Source: Volutella citrinella
Lineage: Eukaryota > Ascomycota > Sordariomycetes > Hypocreales > Nectriaceae
Assembly (NCBI GenBank): GCA_034401135.1
Contig: JAWZSP010000006.1
Location: forward strand, 1,922,001-1,986,000
Direction: 5' to 3'
DNA length: 64,000 bases
This document shows positions 31,794 through 42,950 of this stretch, piece by piece (the first letter of the stretch is position 1; each line of letters opens with the position of its first letter). The position numbers and the translations under genes were made by a program. The notes under the pieces were generated by a model. The model saw only the letters and a list, made by a program, of their open reading frames with translations. It did no database searches and was not told the DNA's origin.

Positions 31794-33785
31794 ATGGAGC
31801 TGCGGGCCGTGGCGCTGGCGCACCGCATAGGATCCTCAAGGGAAAAACTCGATGTTGGTTCTTTAAGGGAGCTACTTAAGGTTGCCTTGGAGCCCAGCAT
31901 GACCGACGACTTCGTATGGGCAAAGGTGTTGTATTTCCTTGACAGCTGCCCTGCGCCTCGCTGGCCTATGCCGGATTTTGGGGACTCCATGACGCCCTCA
32001 CCCGCCGATGACAAGCTCCAGATGGAACTCCAACAATGCGTGCGGTACAACCTCGACGACTTCATTGACGCGCACTTTGGTGGCATAACGGGCCTCCATA
32101 ATATTTCCGTCACCGTCCTTGACAAGTGTATGCAAGGCCAGCAACCACTATTCGACGGCAACCGCTGGAGGGGTTGGCTAGACAGCGCCAATGAAAGCAA
32201 CGTGTACGAATGGGTGGCTCTCACGGTTTCCAAGGTCAGGAACTTTGCGGGAGCGGTCAATTCCACGCTTGTGACTCCGAGAAGCATGTGGGTGCAGCCA
32301 AAAAAGGACCGCGGACCCTCCCGAGGCCGCAACGGTGGGTTGCATATCGGTCTCTTCTGTAACAACCTTGGAAGTCGCTCTCCATGGGACCAAGGCCGTC
32401 GCTGGTCGCACGTCGTGGTGGCTGGACAACTCCACGTAACTCCAGAAGAAGCAAACCCCCTCGGGGCGACGAGTCTCGACCTCGCAAAGTATGTGAAAGA
32501 GCTCCTTGCAGCTCAGGACAACCGCAGGTTCGTCCTTTGCTTTACCCTCTGCGGACCTATCTTCCGCCTATGGGCCTTTGACCGTATCGGCGGGGTAACG
32601 TCCCGTGGCTTCAATATCAATACGCGAGAGGGCGCCTTGTTGTTTGTGAAGGCAATGCTAGGGTTCCTCTTCATGCCCTTGGACAGGCTCGGATTCGACC
32701 CCACCATCAAGCCCATAGCCTATGGCATACAAAGCATGACAATTGAGCCCAACGGCCGGCAAGAGACTTTGATACTTGACCGGGTCATCAAGCGTCATAC
32801 AGAACTCTGGGGCCGCGGAACTATTTGCTGGAAGGCTCACCGCAAAGGGGACCCGACACCGCTGGTCGTCAAGGACTCGTGGCAGCTCCTGGACCGCGAC
32901 GAAGAGGGCGAGATGCTGCGGCATGCCACACAACAAGGCGTGCGTCACGTCTCCCGTTACTACCACCACGAGAACGTCTTTGCTCACGGTGTTCCGGATG
33001 AGATCTGTGTAAATATTCGCAGATCCATAGACAGCGTCCCTCGGAGATGGCAAACTAGCGACAATCAAGAGGGAAACCCAGTGCAGGAGCAAGCCGGCCC
33101 CCTCGTGCGAAACCGGGTGCATAGGAGAATAATTGTTCGTGATTATGGAATCCGGCTCCATGAAGCCCGTACACCAGCTGCGTTACTTTCTGGGTTGGAG
33201 CTCTGCATCGATGGCCACGAGTCCTTGTACCGGGCCGGCATATTGCACAGAGATATTTCCATCGGCAACCTTATGATGGACGGGACCAACGACAACTCTT
33301 CGCAACCTGCATTCCTCATAGACCTAGACTTGGCGACCAAGGTCTCGCCAGACGGCTCCCCGATGAAGCCGAGGGAGGGCCCGACCGGCACGAAACCGTT
33401 CATGGCAATCGGGGTGCACATGGGTCACACCCACAACTTCGGGCACGACCTGGAGTCGTTCTTCTGGGTCCTGTACTGGATCTGCAGTATCTACGGCGGG
33501 AACTGCAGCCCGCACCAGAAGAGTGCTTTTGAAGCATTCAGCCACATGTCGCACAGACAAATGGCCGTCTTCAAGGCCGCTGCCGTGCGGGATGAAGATA
33601 GGTTCATCGAGCATGTGAACGAACACTTTTCTCCCGCTTACCGGGGACTCATCAGGTGTATTCTCAAGCTGCGGCGGATTCTCTTCCCGGGAGGAGTCCC
33701 GCAGCAGGGTGCAGATACGGCGCTGTATGAGCGGATGAAGGATGTTCTGCGGGAAGAGCGAAACGCCCTCCAAGGGCCGGCCTAG
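31794..33785 (+). CDS. FunK1-type fungal protein kinase
   Basis: A single exon of 663 aa as called. The first ~330 residues are the FunK1 N-terminal part (VALTVSKVRNFAGAVN, FNINTREGALLFVKAMLGF). The kinase core has TPLVVKDSW as the candidate ATP-site Lys, ILHRDISIGNLMM as catalytic loop and FLIDLDLATKV in place of DFG. GTKPFMAIGVH resembles the activation segment and HDLESFFWVLYWIC is the typical FunK1 helix. FunK1 kinases are expanded in filamentous fungi and their targets are mostly unknown. The true N-terminus may lie in an upstream exon (31494-31690). Confidence 0.88.
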   Translation: MELRAVALAHRIGSSREKLDVGSLRELLKVALEPSMTDDFVWAKVLYFLDSCPAPRWPMPDFGDSMTPSPADDKLQMELQQCVRYNLDDFIDAHFGGITGLHNISVTVLDKCMQGQQPLFDGNRWRGWLDSANESNVYEWVALTVSKVRNFAGAVNSTLVTPRSMWVQPKKDRGPSRGRNGGLHIGLFCNNLGSRSPWDQGRRWSHVVVAGQLHVTPEEANPLGATSLDLAKYVKELLAAQDNRRFVLCFTLCGPIFRLWAFDRIGGVTSRGFNINTREGALLFVKAMLGFLFMPLDRLGFDPTIKPIAYGIQSMTIEPNGRQETLILDRVIKRHTELWGRGTICWKAHRKGDPTPLVVKDSWQLLDRDEEGEMLRHATQQGVRHVSRYYHHENVFAHGVPDEICVNIRRSIDSVPRRWQTSDNQEGNPVQEQAGPLVRNRVHRRIIVRDYGIRLHEARTPAALLSGLELCIDGHESLYRAGILHRDISIGNLMMDGTNDNSSQPAFLIDLDLATKVSPDGSPMKPREGPTGTKPFMAIGVHMGHTHNFGHDLESFFWVLYWICSIYGGNCSPHQKSAFEAFSHMSHRQMAVFKAAAVRDEDRFIEHVNEHFSPAYRGLIRCILKLRRILFPGGVPQQGADTALYERMKDVLREERNALQGPA

Positions 33786-34549
33786 ACGAGACCGGGCTTT
33801 GAGTTTTGGCAAGCAGGCACGGCACTCGAAACGGTTTCGAGTTTGATTTTATATCCAGTAAGGGTCTGGGTCTTAGGGTTTGGTGGTAAATGAATCAGTA
33901 TTGCATCCTCCACTGCATGATAGTCTCCGTTCCAGATATCCAAGTGATGAATATGTCGCCCAACCATTACGAAGCTCCTAGCTGAGATTACCCCGCTAAT
34001 GAGCACCAGAATGCCTGGGCTAGCCCCAAGTCGGCCTCGTCGGTCAACGCCAGCAACCTCTACCCTCCAAGCGGCCGACCAAACCCTACAGAAAATCCCC
34101 CATTGGACAGCCGAGCAGTGTTCAGATGCACTGCAAATATGCTTAATTCCTAGCAGCAGTCGCTTCCGAGTGCGGGGGACGACACGCCGCGGCTCTTGGC
34201 GTCTGACCACAACGCCCAGCCCCGTCGCCAATGGCCAGAGATATCATAATGGAGCTCAGGCTGCTCAGCCACCGGTCTACTGGCCATCTGCCCTATTAGA
34301 AACTTGTCCCAGCGCCACAGACAGTCCCAAGCGCTGAAGGGGCTGCGACACGTCTTGAGTGCTTTCCTCGAGCAACAAACCAAAACGCGAGAAGCCCTCC
34401 GATTCCTGACGAGTTCCGGTCGAATGCCACTCATCTCCCGTCTTTTACTTCCGTCTTTAATATCCTGTGCGGGGGCATGATGTCGCCATACCGTCGACAC
34501 AGCTCTCCCTCACCTGGCTAGCCATCCTCAATCCATCAACCCCATCGCC
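33786..34549. other. Intergenic, nothing recognised
   Basis: No gene is supported on either strand. Confidence 0.45.
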
Positions 34550-35095
34550 ATGCCCCGCTCTCTGGTCGACCACAAGACACAGAGCGTCCTCGTTGACGCC
34601 TCGATCACAAACTCGATGTCTGTGTACGCTCAACCTCAACCTCCACCTCTGCCGAGTGCCCCTTTGCCGTTGCTGACGAGTTCCTCATCGCCAACCGCAG
34701 TCAAGGGAACGAACCCCAGTGCCACGCCGTTCTCTACCCCGACGACGCCCAGCCTTGAACACTTCTGCCGTCTCCAACTAGGACCGCCTCAGCCCCCGCA
34801 AGTGTCGACAACTACTACGCCGACTTCCCGTCTAAGCGACGCAACATGCTCGTCATCGTCGACCCCGAGACCCCCAGTTCAACATAGGCGAGATCGACCG
34901 GAATACCTCACCGACCGACGAGACCCTATCGAATATAAGCAGCCCCAGGGCATTGCCGCAACCTTACCGCCCACTTCAACGCCACCTAGGCGCCCAAGCA
35001 CTACGGCTCTAGGTGCTAGGGTACCCTCAACCCGGTGCGACATCTCCCCGGAGGAGCAGCCCGGCGTCCACGAGAACCTCGATCGTCCGAGCTAG
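34550..35095 (+). pseudogene. Probable frameshifted coding relic
   Basis: The stretch begins coding-like at 34550 (MPRSLVDHKTQSVLVDASIT). Another frame then reads CPFAVADEFLIANRSQGNE and on to LYPDDAQP before a stop near 34758. A third reads SVDNYYADFPSKRRNMLVIV. All three have codon use like neighbouring genes, but no introns explain the frame changes. It is most likely a decayed gene of unknown family. The long frame across the whole interval is Pro/Ser/Thr-rich because it is out of register. Confidence 0.35.
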
Positions 35096-35864
35096 TCAAC
35101 AGCACGCCGCCGTCTGCGACTCTGATATACTCAAGGTGCGGCCAAGTGCCGTATCCGCTGCTTTCCATATACATATCCTGTGCCACTTGACTCGGTTGAA
35201 GAAAAGCTTCGGCTACAGTGTAGCCCCGTCATCCTCGGCATCGTTTGCAGCAGTGGCAGCAGCGACAACTTGCTCAAGGGGATGCTCATGATGGCACTCT
35301 TCATATCGCATCCCCGACAGTCTCTGCTTGTGACAGGCGACGCCGTATCGTCGTTCCTGACACAACCCGAGCTCGCCACCGTCGTCCGTTACCCCGCATC
35401 GAAGACATGACTGTTCTTTTAGAAGCCCGATACACAGCCCAATGTTTCCAACCCACCAACACCGCGGAGGCGTGTCTGTTGACGATACGACTCGGTCTCC
35501 TTCGAGTCTACGCTGGTTCCGGTTCCTTGCCATCCTAGCTGGAGTCCTCCCCCCAGGCACCGTCGTCATGATGTCCATTCTGTTGCATTTGCCAACCTCA
35601 CAGTCGCTAGCCCGGTGGAGTCTGGCAAAGGAAAGGGCAACTCGGAAGGAACCGCTCTGGGGCTGTGTAAGTGGGAAGGTTTTCCCGGACAGCTCTGGCC
35701 CACCCTGGCCCACTCAATCACCCGGATGGCTCTCGACGACATTCCTGGCCTAGTTCTGGAAAACGGTGCTATTCTTGACGCTCGCTTATCTATCTCATGG
35801 TATGCATAGCATGTTTTCAACACAGGTGTCTATCCATCTACCCAACCCCAGACATTCCAATCAT
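35096..35864. other. Intergenic, nothing recognised
   Basis: No gene is supported. Confidence 0.45.
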
Positions 35865-36515
35865 TTAGCTAGAGAGCCCCTTCCAGCTGTCGGCAAACTT
35901 GCTTCGGCACTCGGGTCCAACATGGCACGTGGTGTTGACGTACGCCTCCTGGATCGAAGCAGAGGCAGCGTAGTGCGTCTCAAACTTGTTGAGCTCGCAC
36001 TTGCTGTTAATCTCCTCCTCTTCCTCCTTGTTGACGACGACAGTCCAGGTAGCGTACGTCGTCTCAGCCCACAGGCAGGCCGTCTCGCCCTTCTTGGCGT
36101 CGCACTGCTTCTTGTCCTTGTGGGTGGTGACCCTGACGCCGTCCTTGTCCGTCTTGACCTTCTTGGGTGCCTCCCAGAGCAGCTTACCGGCGTCAGTGTA
36201 GCCAAAGGGCTCCCACTTGACCTCGCCAGCTGTGACGATGAAGGAGCAGCCGTCCTCCTCCTGGCACTCGAGGTTGTCGGAGACTTGGAGACGGCGGTAC
36301 ATGTTCTTCTCGTTGCCCGCATACTTGATCTATCTTGGCGTCAGCTACGTCCAAAGGCACTGACAGCGCAATAGCTTGAACTATCCAGGATGGAATGCAC
36401 TCACGGTTGTGCTCCCACCGGCGCAGGTCTTGATAGCCGACTCCTCGGCCCTGACAACAACAGGGCTAGCCATGGCCACGATGGCAAAGGGGAGGAGAGC
36501 GAGAACAGGCAGCAT
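35865..36515 (-). CDS. Secreted protein with conserved cysteines
   Basis: Exons complement(35865..36329, 36405..36515) give 191 aa. The donor is GTGAGT; the acceptor AAGATAG follows a GCTGAC branch. The signal peptide is MLPVLALLPFAIVAMASPVV. Mature cysteines occur in IKTCAGG, LECQEEDGCSF, KKQCDAK, ETACLW, NSKCEL and TTCHVGPECRS, so several disulphides are possible. There is a charged middle (KKVKTDKDG, KEEEEEIN). It probably acts outside the cell. No family is recognised. A TATTTAA element lies about 85-90 nt upstream. Confidence 0.8.
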
Positions 36516-36599
36516 GGCGATGGGCGTTGAGCAAGTGTTTGTTGGAGGATTGAGGTAGAGAATGGTACTGGAAGTTGGAGCAGAGCCTGGGGAATCATG

Positions 36600-36608
36600 C
36601 ATTTAAAT
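36600..36608 (-). promoter_or_regulatory. TATA-like element of the secreted protein gene
   Basis: GTATTTAAAT on the minus strand, about 85-90 nt upstream of the ATG at 36515. Confidence 0.4.
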
Positions 36609-37228
36609 ACTACGCTGTGGAACGAGGTGCTCGTGTATTCCCCTCACCGAAGGACCATTCCGCTCATCTGGAAGCCTCAGGGGAGATATCAGAAAGGAAG
36701 GCGAATAGACTTGGCGCACGATCCTATTTCTATAATTACCTGGCCTCGTGATAAAAATGACCGTTCCATTGATGGTCGACCCACTATGATCCTCGCAGCT
36801 CGCCTAAAGCAGACGACTTTTTGCTGTTTAGCGAAATGCCATTTCGAGACGCGCCCAGTCCCTCCTTCTGCTAGCCTCGATCCTGCCGGCTCTACCCAGT
36901 AATTTAGACGCAATTATTCTCCCCGTTCCGTTCCTTCCCCAAATCTAGAGACGACAAAACGCCATGCCAACTCGTACCTACCTTGTGTGAGAATGGACAG
37001 GGAGCAAAAACAGATGGTCCGGATGTTGGAGCGAGATAGGGGATAATCTTCACCAACATCATTGGCGTCAGCGCGCACAAACAACTCCACTCGACCTGTG
37101 AGGGCTTAGTGGAATCTGCGCACCCACGTGTACCCGGATGTCTCAGCTGCCACAAAATATTTCTGTCCGAATGTCGCAAAAATAACTCGTGGCGGCATCA
37201 TGAGACAACGACTCAAACCGTGGTGACA
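36609..37228. other. Divergent promoter region
   Basis: This lies between the secreted protein (minus) and the MFS carrier (plus). Open frames here are not supported as genes. Confidence 0.5.
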
Positions 37229-39103
37229 ATGCTGCGAGAAGGAGAGACAAAGCCCGGCGACAGTGGACGCCGCAAGTCCACCACAGCGGTCACTGTCCAG
37301 GTGCTCGAGGCTGCCCCGCACCAAGAACCCACGACCCCGCCACAGACACCGCCAATCGAAGAGCCCAAAGAACAATGGGATCCGGATCTCGAGTCCAGGG
37401 CGAGGGCAAAGCAAGTAATTTCAATTGGAAATAGCATCGGACAATGCGCTAACTACAATGTCTCGGAACAGGATCGACCGCTCCGTCCTGCCGCTCATGG
37501 TGCTGGGCTTCCTCGTCTTCCAGCTGGACCGCATGAACCTGGCCAGCGCACTGACGGGCGGCTTCGCCAGGGACATTAATGTAAGCCAGGCCACCATCAA
37601 CATCGGCAACCAGCTCATGTTCCTCTTTGTCGTCGTCTTTGAGATTCCCTGCAACGTGGCACTCCAGCGGGTGAGCAGCCCCTCCCCATTTCGAAGATAG
37701 ACAGACTGACCATTAATCAGGTCGGCCCCAGAAAGTGGATGGCGGGCCAGGTGCTGGCCTTTGGTGCCGTGGCCTCGCTCCAGGCTCTCGTGCACAACCG
37801 CGCCGGCTTCCTGGCCACCCGCGTCGTCCTGGGCATCGCTGAGTCGGGCTTCACCCCGGGCGCCATGTACACCCTGTCGACATGGTACCGCAAGCGCGAG
37901 CTCGCAAAGCGGATGTCCGTCTTCTTCTTTGGCATGTTTGGCGGCAATGCCATCAGTCCCATCCTGGCATCGGGCATCCTCCACCTCGACGGCGCGCGGG
38001 GTCTCCGAGGCTGGCAGTGGCTGTTTCTCTGTAAGCGTCCCAGGCCTGCGCGGCTGCGCGATGATCACCCCTCGCTGATGCCGCAGTGTCAAAGTGGAGG
38101 GCATCCTCACCATCCTTGTCGGCGTCTTGCTGTTGGTGTTTCTCCCTGGAAGTCCTGATATGCCAAGGACCCTCTTCGGCCCGGCACTCGTGCGCTTCAC
38201 CAGCGAAGAGTCGGACATTTTACAGAGGAGATTGGAGGAGGAAGACCCAGGTAAGGTATCCAGCTCCCACAGCGTCAAGATCAAGGCCCGCATTGTCTGG
38301 AAAACCATCCTGCACTACCGACGCTGGCCGCACTACATCTCGACAATGGCCGCCTTCTCGACATTCTCGCCCTTGTCTACATATTCACCATCCATCATCA
38401 TGTCAGTATCACCGGACTAGCCCAAGAAGCTTTTCTTGCTAACAATCCAAGGTCCCTCGGCTTCGAGCGCATCCCGGCCAATGCCCTCTCCGCCGTCGGA
38501 GCCTCGCTGGCCCTCCCTGTCGTGTTTGGATTCGGCTACCTCAGCGACCGCACGAATCGCCGTGGCGCTACTGTTCTCGCAGCCCAGGCATCGTATCTCG
38601 TAATCCTAGTCGTCGCCCGGCAAGTGCACCCCCTTGTCGGCAAGTGGTCAAGATGGGGCATCTGGACCGCCGTCAACTCGTTCGCCGTGGGCTACCATCC
38701 AGTCCACAACTCATGGCTGCAGCTGAACTGCCATGAAGCGGGGGAACGTAGCATCGCACTCGCGTAGGTCTCTACTGTTCATCACGCACAAAGTTCCTCT
38801 AACATAGCGACTCTCAGGTTGTGGGTCATGTTTGCAACCACGGGCATGATGGTGGGCGCCCAGTACTTCCAGGCATACGATGCTCCGTCCTTGTGAGTGT
38901 TGCCCCATGTGGGCCCAAGAACAAAGACTAATGCAATCACTCATAGTTACCAAAATGGCCTTCGAACCATGATTGCCATGATTTCCGTTGCCATGGTGTT
39001 CACCATTGTGCAGATGGGCATTTACATTGTTCACAATAGGCGATTGGTGTCACGAGGAGAGAGCAGGCATTGTGAGGGAAAGGTGGTCAATTATGTTCCG
39101 TAG
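37229..39103 (+). CDS. MFS transporter, allantoate-permease (anion:cation symporter) type
   Basis: Seven exons, 37229..37410, 37472..37670, 37721..38030, 38095..38401, 38452..38763, 38818..38892 and 38947..39103, give 513 aa. Intron 1 uses a GC donor (AAA|GCAAGT) and restores the family motif KIDRSVLPLM. The following helices carry FQLDRMNLASALTG, GNQLMFLFVVVFEIP and TRVVLGIAESGFTPGAMYTL. The first half ends WLFLLEGILTILVG. Relatives (Dal5/Seo1-like) import small organic anions such as allantoate, vitamins or dipeptides; the substrate is not predictable. The frame-preserving acceptor of intron 3 is CAAAG rather than the nearer CCGCAG. Confidence 0.9.
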
Positions 39104-39472
39104 CAGCACAATTATATGCCCCCCATTTTCAGCGCACCGTTAGATAAAGCAGATAAAGCAGAACAATGACAGAAACTGAGGATAATAGAGCGCATGTGCA
39201 GACAACAATGGCCTTCAGAAGGCCGTAGCGTTCCGACGGCCAGGGGCATGTGCATGAGGATTGGGCGTCCCAATGTCGTGTGTAGTCAACCCCTCCCTGT
39301 CTGCGTCTTCACCGTGAGAGAAGTCCGAGAGAGAGTCCGAGAGAGAGTCTGAGAGAGAAATCCAGGATCCCAAAGAGGGATCTAGGGGTTCCAGAGGCAG
39401 ATTTATTCAGAGACTAGACTACCATGTCAGCATGCAAGAATCAAAGGGGGCTCTGCGCACATGAGGGAGGTG
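39104..39472. other. Convergent 3-prime space with short tandem repeat
   Basis: No gene is seen. It includes the GTCCGAGAGAGA repeat at 39321-39358. Confidence 0.5.
39321..39358 (+). repeat. 12-bp tandem repeat, three units
   Basis: The unit GTCCGAGAGAGA is repeated with one C-to-T change in the last copy. Confidence 0.7.
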
Positions 39473-39994
39473 TTACTTACTAAGCTTCTCGCTGATGTCC
39501 TCGCCAGCGAAGATGTAGGGCGAGGCGGCGTCAAACCACTCGGCCAGGTGCTCGATGTACTCGGGCTTGCGCTTGAAGGTGCGGACCATGCTGCTATGGA
39601 GTCTGCCGCTATGGACCCAGTCGAAGAACTGGAACTGATCAACGTTGTAATCCCAGGACAGGATCACATAGGTCTCAAGCAGTCCGTTCAGGAGGCCGAT
39701 GTCGCCTTGGCACATGTCGAAGCGGAACAGGACTCGGGTGGCATGCTCAGTTGGGATCTTTCCCTTGTCAAGGCAGTCTTCGAAGTGTGGATCAGAGGGC
39801 AGGACCGGGGGCTGGACGCAGGAGTGGGTAGGGTTGGTAGAGAGCTGGGCATCCTCGACACATTGAGCTGAGCAGAAGTTTCCGGTGCCGCACATGGGGC
39901 AGCGCATGTCGGCGGGGTGGTCGCATTGCTGGCAGGCACCTTGGGCCTGCCCGGGGATGGGCAGATCCGTGCACTTGATGACCTTGGTGACCAT
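39473..39994 (-). CDS. MYND-type zinc finger protein
   Basis: A single reading from the ATG at 39994 gives 173 aa. The N-terminal finger reads CQQCDHPADMRCPMCG, then NFCSAQCVED and a final HSC, a MYND pattern. The remainder (VLFRFDMCQGDIGLLNGLLE, VILSWDYNVDQFQFF) is conserved-looking without a named domain. MYND fingers mediate protein-protein contacts. At the end, GTAAGT overlaps the last codons, and a downstream GGTAG acceptor would replace the final Ser-Lys by Ile, so the exact C-terminus is uncertain. The open frame extends upstream through the CTT repeat, but that is leader. Confidence 0.78.
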   Translation of the reverse strand: MVTKVIKCTDLPIPGQAQGACQQCDHPADMRCPMCGTGNFCSAQCVEDAQLSTNPTHSCVQPPVLPSDPHFEDCLDKGKIPTEHATRVLFRFDMCQGDIGLLNGLLETYVILSWDYNVDQFQFFDWVHSGRLHSSMVRTFKRKPEYIEHLAEWFDAASPYIFAGEDISEKLSK

Positions 39995-40011
39995 GATGTT
40001 GATGTGAAGGA

Positions 40012-40130
40012 GAAGAAGGAGAAGAAGAAGAAGAAGGAGGAGGAGGAGGAGAAGAAGGAGGAGGAGGAGGAGAAGAAGAAGAAGAAGGAGAAGAATGAGA
40101 AGAAGGAAAAGAAGAAGAAGTTGTTGAAGG
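40012..40130 (+). repeat. GAA/GAG microsatellite (CTT-rich leader of the MYND gene)
   Basis: About 120 nt of nearly pure GAA, AAG and GAG triplets on the plus strand. On the transcribed minus strand this is a long pyrimidine tract directly ahead of the MYND start codon. Confidence 0.85.
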
Positions 40131-40254
40131 GAAGAAGCAGAAGAGTGATGAAGGTGAGTGAAGAGGCTGGTGTAGTTGTGTTGGGCTTCTTGTGCCTGTG
40201 GTTGATGAGGATGAGGAGGAAAGAGAGTTGAGTTTGGCAGGGAGGAAGAGGGGG

Positions 40255-40262
40255 TTTTTATA
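40255..40262 (-). promoter_or_regulatory. TATA box of the MYND gene
   Basis: TATAAAAA on the minus strand, about 260 nt upstream of the ATG, which leaves room for the pyrimidine-rich leader. Confidence 0.5.
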
Positions 40263-40948
40263 ATCAAGTGGTGCCAGTCTGAGGAGAGTCGAAGGAGGTG
40301 AGAAGAGTCGAGCAGACGAGGACAGACAACTCGGCGAGAACAGTCGGGGGCAGGCGAAGACTCCGAAGACTCGAGTGTCTCGAGCGTCTCGACGAGCGGC
40401 AAAGGACAGCTCCCCGGCTCAGCTGATGCCAGCCATGGTCAGGCCTCCACGCGGGCGCCCGCCTCGAGCAAACGAACAAAACGCCTCAACTTGCTCAGTT
40501 GCATGGTCGATCAACGGGTAGCTGCCGACGGTGAGAGCAAGTCCCTGCAACTATTCGGCCAAACACTTCACGTTGCCTCCCCACGGCTGCCTGAGCCCCT
40601 CAACACCATGTGCTGATGCAGTCGGCTGGACACTGTTCAAATTTCCCGTTTGCGAGGCCTTCTTCGTGTTTCTAAAGCAATGGTGTGTGTATCCAACTTT
40701 TGTCTGTGGTGCAGGTATTAGTGCTAGTGTGGTGGTGCAAGCCGCAGCCCCTGGAGTCGAGCCAAGAGCCGGCTGCATTTCCCCGCCTCTCATTGGCTCC
40801 CGCCGTTTGTAGCAACCCTCTTGTGTCAATCTGATCAGTCCCTCACTCCTTCCTCACGAAAGTCAGGTCCAAAGGTAAGGAAAGACGGGTAGTAGCAAAT
40901 CCCCCGACCCTTTCTCTCAATCTGATCGCCCCTCGTCCCCCTCCTCAT
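40263..40948. other. Intergenic, nothing recognised
   Basis: Upstream flank of the MYND gene and 3-prime flank of the next MFS gene. No gene is seen. Confidence 0.5.
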
Positions 40949-42950
40949 TCAGTCTCTGTTTCCGCCCAGCAGCGACGTCTCCTCGTTGGGCTCTTCGCCG
41001 TCGTCCTTCTCAGCCCCGTCCCGCTTGTCAATCAGGTACAGGCTCACTACCGACCCCACAATCGTCACGATGGCATTAATCCACCAAGCCAGACCCGAGT
41101 ACCCCAGCTGTAGTCCCACCGAGTACAGGAAACCCGACACGGCGGGACTGAACGAACGACACAGCGCAGCCGTAGAGCCCGCAATGCCATTGACGGTCCC
41201 CAGACTCGACTTCCTTGTGACGGCGTTGATGAGAAGAATGGTGTTGGCGGGGTAAGCCAGCGCCCCGTAGGTACACTTCCACACTGACACGGCATAGACC
41301 CCGACCATGCGGACACTCGCCGGCAGCAGGACAACGTACGGAGTCAAGGCGTAGAGCACCCACCAGGTCATGACCGTCACCTGGAACACCTTCAACGCGC
41401 CCATCCTGGCAATGAGGAAGGGGAACAGAATGGCGGTGACAAACAGCGAGTAGATGCCCTGCAGCGAGAGGATGACGCCGATTTGCTTCGAGTCCATGCC
41501 GTACCCACCCACAAACTTGAACGGCCACGAGATGTGCTTATCCTCGCGCTCCTCGGTCGCCAGCACCATTGGGAAGAGCTGCTCAAAGGTCATGCTGTGG
41601 CTGGTCTGTGTGAGCAGATGGGTGGAGCGATGCTGCAAAGCGGATTGGATGCGGGTACTTACAAGGCGAGAATCCCGTACGAAGCAATGTTTAGCAGCAC
41701 TTGGCGATTGAGTGTGATCTCGGGTCCGTTTGATACCGTCGCATCCTCACGGCCCTCTGCAGGTTCCGTGACCTCCGTGACACGGTGCGCATCGGCCTCG
41801 TCCGAAACGATGATGAGTGGCGCATTCAGGCCGCCATCCGTCGCGGATGATCGCCATGGAACCAGGGACAACATCCACTGGCCAAGCTCCAGGCCTGGGT
41901 CCCTCCGTCCCTCGACGGCAGGATTGGTCTCCTCCATGAACAAGACACCGACAAGGGTGCCAAACGCCAGGATGACGCCGGACACCACGTTCGGCAATAG
42001 GTACGGGTATTGATCCCAGATGGAGCCCTTGGGAAACATGTTTGGGTAGCTGACGCATGGTCTAGCCAGAGCGCCTCCAAGCATGGGGCCAAGAATGGAG
42101 CTATCGCCACGTCAGTTGACACGATTCGGCAGAGGGGGGGGAGCACGAACCCAACATTCCAGACCAATGGCAGCACCATGTATGCCAGGGCTGTCGATGC
42201 ATTAGGCAATTGCGTTTGCGCGATGAGGGCGGAGGGGTGCTAACCTTCGTGTTCCTGAGCCGTGACCATCTCGCCAACCACGGTCTGCATGACGCTAATG
42301 TTTCTGCGATCTACTAGTCAGCCCACCCGTGCAACCACTACCGCGAGTCAAGGGCTCAAGGACTCAAGGGACTCAAAGGCGGGACGGGTACGGGAGCACG
42401 AACCCATTGAGCGACCCCGCCAGCACTCGGGCCAGCATGGCAAATAAGATACTCGACGAGAAACCAAACAGGACCATGCTGATTGCCGTGCCGAACAAGG
42501 CAATGAGAACAACAGGCTTGCGCCCGACCTTGTCGCTGTACCGGCCCCAGAGGGCGCTGGTAGCAAACTCGGCCAGGGCAAACGCCGTGGTCATCATGCC
42601 GGCATACGTCGAGATCTGATTGGGGTCATCCGTCTCATGGAAGTCCTCAATCATGAAGTAGACGTAGGGGAAGATGGAGGTGAAGGCGATTGGCTCGCAG
42701 AGGCGGCATATTGCTGGGGCGGACACAAAAGTCAGCTCATCGAGCGGGAGAAGAGGGTGCGTACAAACAAGAACGACAGTGCGCTGAACAGGGAGGGAGG
42801 GATGGCGCCAGCTGGTGGCGCGGGAGCTGGAGCTTTAGCGGGCTTACCCAGGACGAGCATCTGGCGGGTGGGAAACGGGGGCAGCCTCTTGTCGCCGGCC
42901 GCCGCCTGTGCCTGTGTGCTCGGCACTTGTCGTCTGTGCTGCGATGACAT
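40949..42950 (-). CDS. MFS transporter, ZIFL/DHA1-like
   Basis: Six exons, complement(40949..41600, 41663..42100, 42151..42190, 42245..42303, 42404..42713, 42848..42950), give 533 aa. TM1 includes ICRLCEPIAFTSIFPYVYFM. The loop after TM2 has the MFS motif LWGRYSDKVGRKPVVLI. GSLNGNISVMQTVVGEM crosses an intron and matches the family. A long cytosolic loop (about residues 240-300) is rich in acidic residues. The second half has HSMTFEQLFPM. Relatives are plant ZIF-like carriers and yeast YCR023C; drugs, organic anions or metal chelates are possible substrates. The final acceptor ACCAG|C is chosen because it keeps frame and gives ILAFHSMTF. Confidence 0.88.

Noticed and set aside
39995..40402. 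N-terminal extension of the MYND protein with a poly-Leu run
   Set aside because: It is the translation of the CTT microsatellite and lies in the leader, downstream of a TATA box.
20820..42950. Secondary-metabolite gene cluster
   Set aside because: A methyltransferase and two MFS carriers are present, but there is no core synthase, and housekeeping-type genes are interspersed.
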